A DNA stretch of 57,955 nt, from the NCBI GenBank assembly GCA_022511065.1, contig JAFLSG010000008.1:1-57955 (forward strand), given 5' to 3'. The position numbers were made by a program, and so were the translations under genes. This stretch comes from Prevotella sp. (lineage in GTDB: Bacteria; Bacteroidota; Bacteroidia; Bacteroidales; Bacteroidaceae). This document shows, piece after piece, positions 53,403-57,955 of the stretch. The stretch's first letter is position 1. Every line of letters starts with the position of its first letter. The notes beneath the pieces were generated by a model. It made no database searches. It was given only the letters and a program-made list of their open reading frames with translations, and was not told the DNA's origin.

Positions 53403-54233
53403 TCAGTGCTGAAAGCGGATTTCACGCAGTCCGTGCTTGCCCATGAAACGGCTTTTATCTACAAAACCGCCAATGCCCGATATACGGCCTTGATTGGTGT
53501 ATTGCCACATCGTGATGTCGCGATCGTCGGCAAGCACAGGTTCTTCATCGGTGTACATGGCAATCATCAGTTTGTAGTTGTTAATCTTGCCAAGCAAGTG
53601 GCGGTTGTAGAAGTTGCGGAACGTGTAAAGGAGCGGCTGCTGACGATAAGCCTTCTCCACCATTGCGAGGAAGGTAAACAGCGAATCGCAGAACTCACCC
53701 GTGGGAAGTCCCTGCGTGGTCTCGATGTCAATCATCGGTATCAAATCTTGTTCCCCGGGGAGACACTGGGTCGTGAAGTTTTTGAGTTGCAGGTGAAGCG
53801 GGGTCTTGGGACGGAAGAAATGATAAGAACCGACCTTCAGTCCGTGACGATGCGCCAACTCGATGTTGCGCTCATACTGCTTGTCGATGTGGTCGCCTCC
53901 CTCCGTGGCCTTCAAATAGACGTATGCCGTCTTCGTGTTCTCGCCCACCGTCTCCCAGAACACGTGTCCCTGATAGTGGGAAAGGTCGATACCATGAACG
54001 TGGTCGCAAGTGTCTTCGCACTGGAGATAGGGGTCATAGTCTGGATCATTCAAACGCGGGTCGGGTGCAGACTTTGTGGCAGCCTTCACGGGTTTTCGGA
54101 CGTTTCTATTCCTTGTCACTTGATGAGTGCGGGCTTTCCCGCGCCGGCGCACGCCTTTTGAACGCTGCGCAAAGGCATCACTCACAGCCATCAGCACCAC
54201 GCAGAATACCAAGAGAATATAGAATCTTTTCAT
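53403..54233 (-). CDS. glycoside hydrolase family 25 lysozyme
   Basis: This encodes a 276-residue exported muramidase. The ATG at 54233 gives a signal peptide (MKRFYILLVFCVVLMAVSDAFA). A basic linker is followed by the GH25 barrel. Catalytic residues are visible in HGIDLSHYQG, YVYLKATEGG and IPMIDIETT, the family's DIE motif. It would cut peptidoglycan between MurNAc and GlcNAc. It has its own promoter and is divergent from the clostripain-family gene. Confidence 0.92.
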   Translation of the reverse strand: MKRFYILLVFCVVLMAVSDAFAQRSKGVRRRGKARTHQVTRNRNVRKPVKAATKSAPDPRLNDPDYDPYLQCEDTCDHVHGIDLSHYQGHVFWETVGENTKTAYVYLKATEGGDHIDKQYERNIELAHRHGLKVGSYHFFRPKTPLHLQLKNFTTQCLPGEQDLIPMIDIETTQGLPTGEFCDSLFTFLAMVEKAYRQQPLLYTFRNFYNRHLLGKINNYKLMIAMYTDEEPVLADDRDITMWQYTNQGRISGIGGFVDKSRFMGKHGLREIRFQH

Positions 54234-54254
54234 GTACTTTCTGATTTGGAGGCT

Positions 54255-54262
54255 CAAAGGTA
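54255..54262 (-). promoter_or_regulatory. -7 promoter box of the GH25 gene
   Basis: Minus-strand TACCTTTG, 22 bp upstream of the ATG at 54233. Confidence 0.65.
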
Positions 54263-54305
54263 CAAATAAATGCGGATTATGCACCACGAATCAAGAATAA
54301 ATTTA

Positions 54306-54313
54306 TAACTTTG
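54306..54313 (+). promoter_or_regulatory. -7 promoter box of the clostripain-family gene
   Basis: TAACTTTG, 18 bp upstream of the ATG at 54331. Confidence 0.65.
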
Positions 54314-54330
54314 CACCAAATTATTGACTT

Positions 54331-55545
54331 ATGAGAAAATTTGCAATAGGAATCATGCTCGCTGTGGCATTGTGGTCGTGCAGCGACGAAGACATACCGT
54401 ACAACCCAACGACAGAGGTCTGCAACCGCACGGTGCTGGTCTATATATCAGGTGAGACAAACCTTGACGACATCATCGACTCGGAACTTTACGAGATGAA
54501 GGAAGGTTCAAGGCTTATCGGCAACAATGCGCTGTTGGTCTATATCGACCGCGCAAAGAAGGATGAACTGCCTTATTTGGCAAGAATCAAGCAGGGGGAA
54601 ATCATAGACTCCACATCGATTGCAGACATGGGCATCAGCACGAAAGACGAGTATTCATCGGATCCAAACGTGATGGAGGGTGTCATCAGATACGCCTTCG
54701 ACACGTACAAATCCATGCAAGACGAATATGGTCTTGTGCTGTGGGGGCATGCCAGTGGTTGGCTGCTTGAAGATTCCGTGGCATACTCCACGATGGGCAG
54801 GCGCAGAGCGTATGGCGTGGATAACGGCATAAACAGCGGAAGCAGCACGAGTGGCAAGTGGCTGAACATGCCTACCTTGGCAAAGGTGCTATCGAAACTC
54901 CCACACCTGAACTTCATCTTCGCGGACTGCTGTAATTTCCAATGTTTGGAATCTGCATACGAGCTGCGCAACGTGACGGACTATATCATCGGTTCAGCAG
55001 CAGAAATCCCCGATGTAGGCGCTCCTTACAACACGGTTGTACCGGCTATGTTCGACGCTAATTTCCAAACGGCCATTGTGGATAGTTACTATGCGCAGAC
55101 GGTGGCAGGCTGTAAAGTGCCGCTCTCGGTCATCAAGACAGAAGGGATGGAAGAATTGGCAAATGCTACCCGCAGTGTGCTCGGCACGTTTGCCCCCGAA
55201 CTTGGCCAGTATCCTGACATGACTGGCATCATCCATTACTATTACGCCTACAAGTTCTTTGACGCCAATGACTTCATCCGTGAGCACGCTTCTACGGCAG
55301 ACTATGCCAACTGGAAGCAGGCATTTGACAAAGTGGTCGTTCATAAGCAGATGGCAACGCAATGGCTCACGAACAGGAATTGGGGGTCGTACTACAATGA
55401 TTTCACGGTGACAGAGGAAAAGTTTGGCGGAGTAAGCATGCACATTCCGCAATCGCCCTCCTCTTCCAACTATTCAAGATACAATGCGGATATCAAGCAT
55501 TTAGGCTGGTACTACGCTGCCGGATATGCTGATATAGGTTGGTAA
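54331..55545 (+). CDS. clostripain-family (C11) cysteine peptidase lipoprotein
   Basis: This encodes a 404-residue lipoprotein (MRKFAIGIMLAVALWSC, Cys 17). The peptidase C11 fold is supported by the catalytic His in LVLWGHASGW and the Cys in FIFADCCNFQCLE. DGTLI-like strands around VYISGETNLDD also fit. C11 peptidases cut after Arg or Lys and are common surface or secreted proteins of gut Bacteroidales. It is a stand-alone gene convergent with gldE. The natural substrate is unknown. Confidence 0.88.
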   Translation: MRKFAIGIMLAVALWSCSDEDIPYNPTTEVCNRTVLVYISGETNLDDIIDSELYEMKEGSRLIGNNALLVYIDRAKKDELPYLARIKQGEIIDSTSIADMGISTKDEYSSDPNVMEGVIRYAFDTYKSMQDEYGLVLWGHASGWLLEDSVAYSTMGRRRAYGVDNGINSGSSTSGKWLNMPTLAKVLSKLPHLNFIFADCCNFQCLESAYELRNVTDYIIGSAAEIPDVGAPYNTVVPAMFDANFQTAIVDSYYAQTVAGCKVPLSVIKTEGMEELANATRSVLGTFAPELGQYPDMTGIIHYYYAYKFFDANDFIREHASTADYANWKQAFDKVVVHKQMATQWLTNRNWGSYYNDFTVTEEKFGGVSMHIPQSPSSSNYSRYNADIKHLGWYYAAGYADIGW

Positions 55546-55571
55546 TCGAAAGGGGGAAAGCATAAGCGAGG

Positions 55572-56888
55572 TCATTCGTCCTTCTTTTCGTGGACGATGA
55601 CCTTGATCTTGGAAATGCGATGACCGTCAAGCTCTGTGACCTCAAAGGTGAAATTTTGGTAGTCAATGCGCTCGTGCAACTCCGGGAAATCACCCTTAAT
55701 CTCAAGCAGCAGACCTGCCAATGAGTCGGCTTCTCCCTCCACTTCTTCAAAGATTTCGCTGTCAAGGCTAAGAATCTTAAAGAAATCGCTCAGCAGCGTC
55801 TTACCCTCAAACACATAGGTATTGGCATTCACGCGCACATAACTCTTTTCCTCCTCGTCGTACTCATCGTTGATTTCACCGACAATCTCTTCCAAGATAT
55901 CCTCAAGCGTGATGATGCCGCTCGTACCACCGAACTCATCAACCACGATAGCGATATGCACTTTGTTCTCCCTGAAGTCGCGCAGAAGGTCATCAATCTT
56001 CTTTGTTTCCGGCACGAAATACGGAGGACGTATCAACGACTGCCAACGGAACGAAGCTGGTTTTGACAAATAAGGCAGCAAGTCCTTGATATACAAAATG
56101 CCACGGATATTATCTATCGACCCTTGATAGACAGGAATACGGGAGTAGTTGTTTTCCACGACACACTTCAGCACATCAGCGAAAGAAGAGCGGAAATCCA
56201 AATCTACAACATCCTGCCGACTGGTCATCACTTCCTTGGTGGTCTCATCGCCAAAGCGCACGATGCCCTCCAACATGTTCTTCTCCTCTTTCAGTTCTTC
56301 CTTGTCCGTCAGCTCCAATGCCTGCTCCAAGTCATCAATGCTCAGCACATGATTCTTCTGCACTACCTTGTCTGCCAAGAAACTCGAGCGCAGCAATACG
56401 GAAGAAAACGGATAGAACAGCTTGCGCAGATAGACAATGCCACCTGCCGACATGCGGCAGAACGCCAAGGCATGCTGACCTGCATAGACTTTCGGCATAA
56501 TCTCGCCGAAAAGCAACAGCAGGAAAGTCAGCAATACGGTAATAACCAAGAACTGAAGCCAGTAAGCGTTGCCAAAATCAATGATATGGGAAAAGAAGTA
56601 ATTGCAGAGCATAATGATGGTAACATTCACCAAATTGTTCGTTATCAGGATGGTTGCCAATGTCCTTTCCGAATCACCTCGCAATTTCATAATCTGCTTG
56701 TCACGCCCGTTCTTCTCCTCCTCCAATTCGTTCAAATCATTAGGAGACAGGGAAAAGAACGCAATTTCCGAGCCGGAAGCATAGCCGGAGAACACCAATA
56801 AGATACAAATCAATACTGCCGAGACAATCGTTCCCGTTGTGAGGGGCAACCATTGCACTTCGTTCAGCACTTGTAGAAAATAGTCCAT
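55572..56888 (-). CDS. gldE: GldE, gliding-motility-associated CNNM/CBS membrane protein
   Basis: This encodes a 438-residue inner-membrane protein with a DUF21 transmembrane domain (about 1-200), tandem CBS domains (about 205-340, with MTSRQDVVDLD and VDEFGGTSGIITLEDILEEIVGE) and a C-terminal transporter-associated domain. It belongs to the CorC/HlyC family. GldE is tied to type 9 secretion and gliding in relatives, though here its role may be metal or membrane homeostasis. It is 5 bp downstream of ssb, the usual Bacteroidetes order. Confidence 0.9.
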   Translation of the reverse strand: MDYFLQVLNEVQWLPLTTGTIVSAVLICILLVFSGYASGSEIAFFSLSPNDLNELEEEKNGRDKQIMKLRGDSERTLATILITNNLVNVTIIMLCNYFFSHIIDFGNAYWLQFLVITVLLTFLLLLFGEIMPKVYAGQHALAFCRMSAGGIVYLRKLFYPFSSVLLRSSFLADKVVQKNHVLSIDDLEQALELTDKEELKEEKNMLEGIVRFGDETTKEVMTSRQDVVDLDFRSSFADVLKCVVENNYSRIPVYQGSIDNIRGILYIKDLLPYLSKPASFRWQSLIRPPYFVPETKKIDDLLRDFRENKVHIAIVVDEFGGTSGIITLEDILEEIVGEINDEYDEEEKSYVRVNANTYVFEGKTLLSDFFKILSLDSEIFEEVEGEADSLAGLLLEIKGDFPELHERIDYQNFTFEVTELDGHRISKIKVIVHEKKDE

Positions 56889-56893
56889 GATAA

Positions 56894-57316
56894 TCAGAAG
56901 GGAAGTACCTCGTCAGCCTTGTTGTCGGGTGCAGGTGCTGACACTTGTTCATTGCCAGTCATACCTACAGGATTTGGAGAAGCAGCAGGTTTGGGCGAAA
57001 GCAGCTCAATGTTGTCAGCCCATATCTCTGTCTGATAGCGACGCTGCCCCTGTTTGTCGTCATAAGTCGTGTAGCGCACCTTGCCCTCTACATAAAGCTT
57101 ATCCCCCTTGTGGACATACTTCTCAACAATCTCTGCCATCCGTCTCCACAAAAGGACAGTATGCCAATCCGTACGATCGGGAACCTGCGTACCATTCTGA
57201 AGCGTATAGCCCCGCTCCGTCGTAGCCAAACGTAACCGTGCAACGGCAACTCCCTGATCTACATAACGAATTTCAGGATCCTGACCGACATTGCCTATAA
57301 GCATTACCTTATTCAT
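56894..57316 (-). CDS. ssb: single-stranded DNA-binding protein
   Basis: This encodes a 140-residue OB-fold protein starting MNKVMLIGNVGQDPEIRY, with RTDWHTVLLWRRMAEIVEKY and a typical disordered tail ending DEVLPF, the acidic tip that recruits repair and replication partners. It binds single-stranded DNA during replication and repair. It lies between a hypothetical gene (13 bp) and gldE (5 bp). Confidence 0.94.
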   Translation of the reverse strand: MNKVMLIGNVGQDPEIRYVDQGVAVARLRLATTERGYTLQNGTQVPDRTDWHTVLLWRRMAEIVEKYVHKGDKLYVEGKVRYTTYDDKQGQRRYQTEIWADNIELLSPKPAASPNPVGMTGNEQVSAPAPDNKADEVLPF

Positions 57317-57329
57317 AACCTCACTGGAA

Positions 57330-57875
57330 TTACTTTGCCTGACCTAAATAACGGAACTTAAAGTTCTTTCCCTTTGCAGAGGGGAACTGGCTGCGCTCGT
57401 CCACCCTGCCACGCAGATGCTCCACGATGCGCTCATAGCACTCCATACCAGAGGATGCCTTCACGCGAGCTACGAACTGCGTATCGCGATACTGGAACTT
57501 TCCCGTGCCTGGAATCATCAGCACGCGCTTGAAGTCTATCATGCCCTCATACCAGCCCGGGCGCTCCTCGTTCAGCCTAATCAATGCGGGAGATACCGGC
57601 TTCTGCGCAGCAGCGCCTTGCGCCGGCACATGAACGGCTTTCTTATCCTTGAAATCCGACATGGTAGCCGCCTCCGTCTTGATAATAATGAAATAAACGC
57701 GGGGATGGATCTTATAACGCTTGGGATAGAACACGTTGCTTGCCACATACTCACGGATATCCGCCTCAAGCACGGGGGTCATTTCAATTTCTTCTATGGA
57801 ACGTAAAAACTCAATAGCCTCATCAACTGTGGAGACAAGCGTCTCACGGTCGAAATATCTTAAATACAAGTTCAT
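57330..57875 (-). CDS. conserved hypothetical protein
   Basis: This encodes a 181-residue soluble protein starting MNLYLRYFDRETLVSTVDEA, with a Pro/Ala-rich linker (about 83-96) and a basic C-terminal part (MIPGTGKFQYRDTQFVARV). No signal peptide, membrane helix or recognised catalytic motif. The ATG at 57875 is used because the longer frame would start inside the upstream tRNA gene. It is 13 bp before ssb and likely co-transcribed. Confidence 0.75.
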   Translation of the reverse strand: MNLYLRYFDRETLVSTVDEAIEFLRSIEEIEMTPVLEADIREYVASNVFYPKRYKIHPRVYFIIIKTEAATMSDFKDKKAVHVPAQGAAAQKPVSPALIRLNEERPGWYEGMIDFKRVLMIPGTGKFQYRDTQFVARVKASSGMECYERIVEHLRGRVDERSQFPSAKGKNFKFRYLGQAK

Positions 57876-57905
57876 TTGAAAAAGTTGTTTTCCTAAAATC
57901 AAAAG

Positions 57906-57955
57906 AGCGGAAAACGGGACTCGGACCCGCGACCCCAACCTTGGCAAGGTTGTGC
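57906..57955 (-). tRNA. tRNA-Gly (GCC), 3' part, truncated by window end
   Basis: On the minus strand the sequence contains the D-arm end, an anticodon arm CAACCTTGCCAAGGTTG with GCC anticodon, the variable loop, a T arm GCGGGTCCGAGTCCCGT and the acceptor strand TTTCCGC. The CCA end is not encoded. The 5' acceptor strand and D stem lie beyond 57955. Confidence 0.88.

Overview
The window reads as a chromosomal segment from a member of the Bacteroidales, most likely a Prevotella-like (Prevotellaceae) gut or oral anaerobe. The evidence is the repeated Bacteroidetes -7 promoter box TAnnTTTG upstream of many genes, the gldE-ssb neighbourhood, Bacteroidetes-restricted families (DUF4924, the large DUF5112/DUF5113-type sensor kinase), lipoproteins with short signal peptides, and a tRNA-Gly without an encoded CCA. 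By eye base composition is about 50% GC in genes. Three gene-poor stretches (about 17.2-19.1, 31.9-32.6 and 48.7-49.4 kb) are clearly more AT-rich.

Layout. 0.1-2.3 kb (minus): a ROK glucokinase followed by cydB with no cydA beside it. 2.4-10.3 kb (plus): a long run encoding a LysE exporter, DUF4924, rfbD, prfC, a Sua5/TsaC-type enzyme, a ClC channel, fmt, a 37-residue ORF and rpe. 10.4-14.1 kb: an ECF sigma factor, a GHMP-kinase/nucleotidyltransferase fusion and rfbA. 14.2-17.1 kb: a conserved hypothetical, a coiled-coil protein, zapA and rny. 17.2-19.4 kb: an AT-rich cassette with a DUF4160/DUF2442 pair, a GNAT protein, an apparently unassigned structured RNA of about 440 nt with its own promoter and terminator, and a nested inverted-repeat cluster.

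19.4-30.5 kb holds the most distinctive unit. It is a seven-gene minus-strand operon: porin, imelysin lipoprotein, di-haem DUF1111 oxidoreductase, second porin, mono-haem lipoprotein, a Rid/chorismatase-like protein, and a CcsB-CcsA cytochrome c synthase. It is divergent from a regulator that fuses a RIC/YtfE-like di-iron (hemerythrin) module to a LuxR helix-turn-helix. A second LuxR-type regulator with a similar C terminus converges on it. I infer a periplasmic c-type cytochrome/metal pathway controlled by an iron- or NO/O2-responsive regulator.

30.5-34.0 kb: a lipoprotein, an MNT/HEPN pair, a non-coding repeat element, an omega-amidase-like hydrolase and a tRNA methyltransferase. 34.2-41.0 kb (plus): a tight operon lon-tgt-lptF/G-DEAD helicase-ispE, followed by convergent galE. 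42.4-47.0 kb (minus): an unusual 1097-residue double sensor kinase, its response regulator and a half-size AbgT-like membrane protein, translationally coupled. 47.0-53.3 kb: hexuronate catabolism, with kdgK-eda divergent from a LacI regulator, uxaA and an NhaC-type antiporter. 53.4-57.9 kb: a GH25 lysozyme, a clostripain-family lipoprotein, gldE, ssb, a hypothetical protein and a truncated tRNA-Gly.

Two AT-rich gaps 17 kb apart carry diverged, oppositely oriented copies of the same non-coding element. All assignments come from reading motifs and from memory of families; no database search was run.
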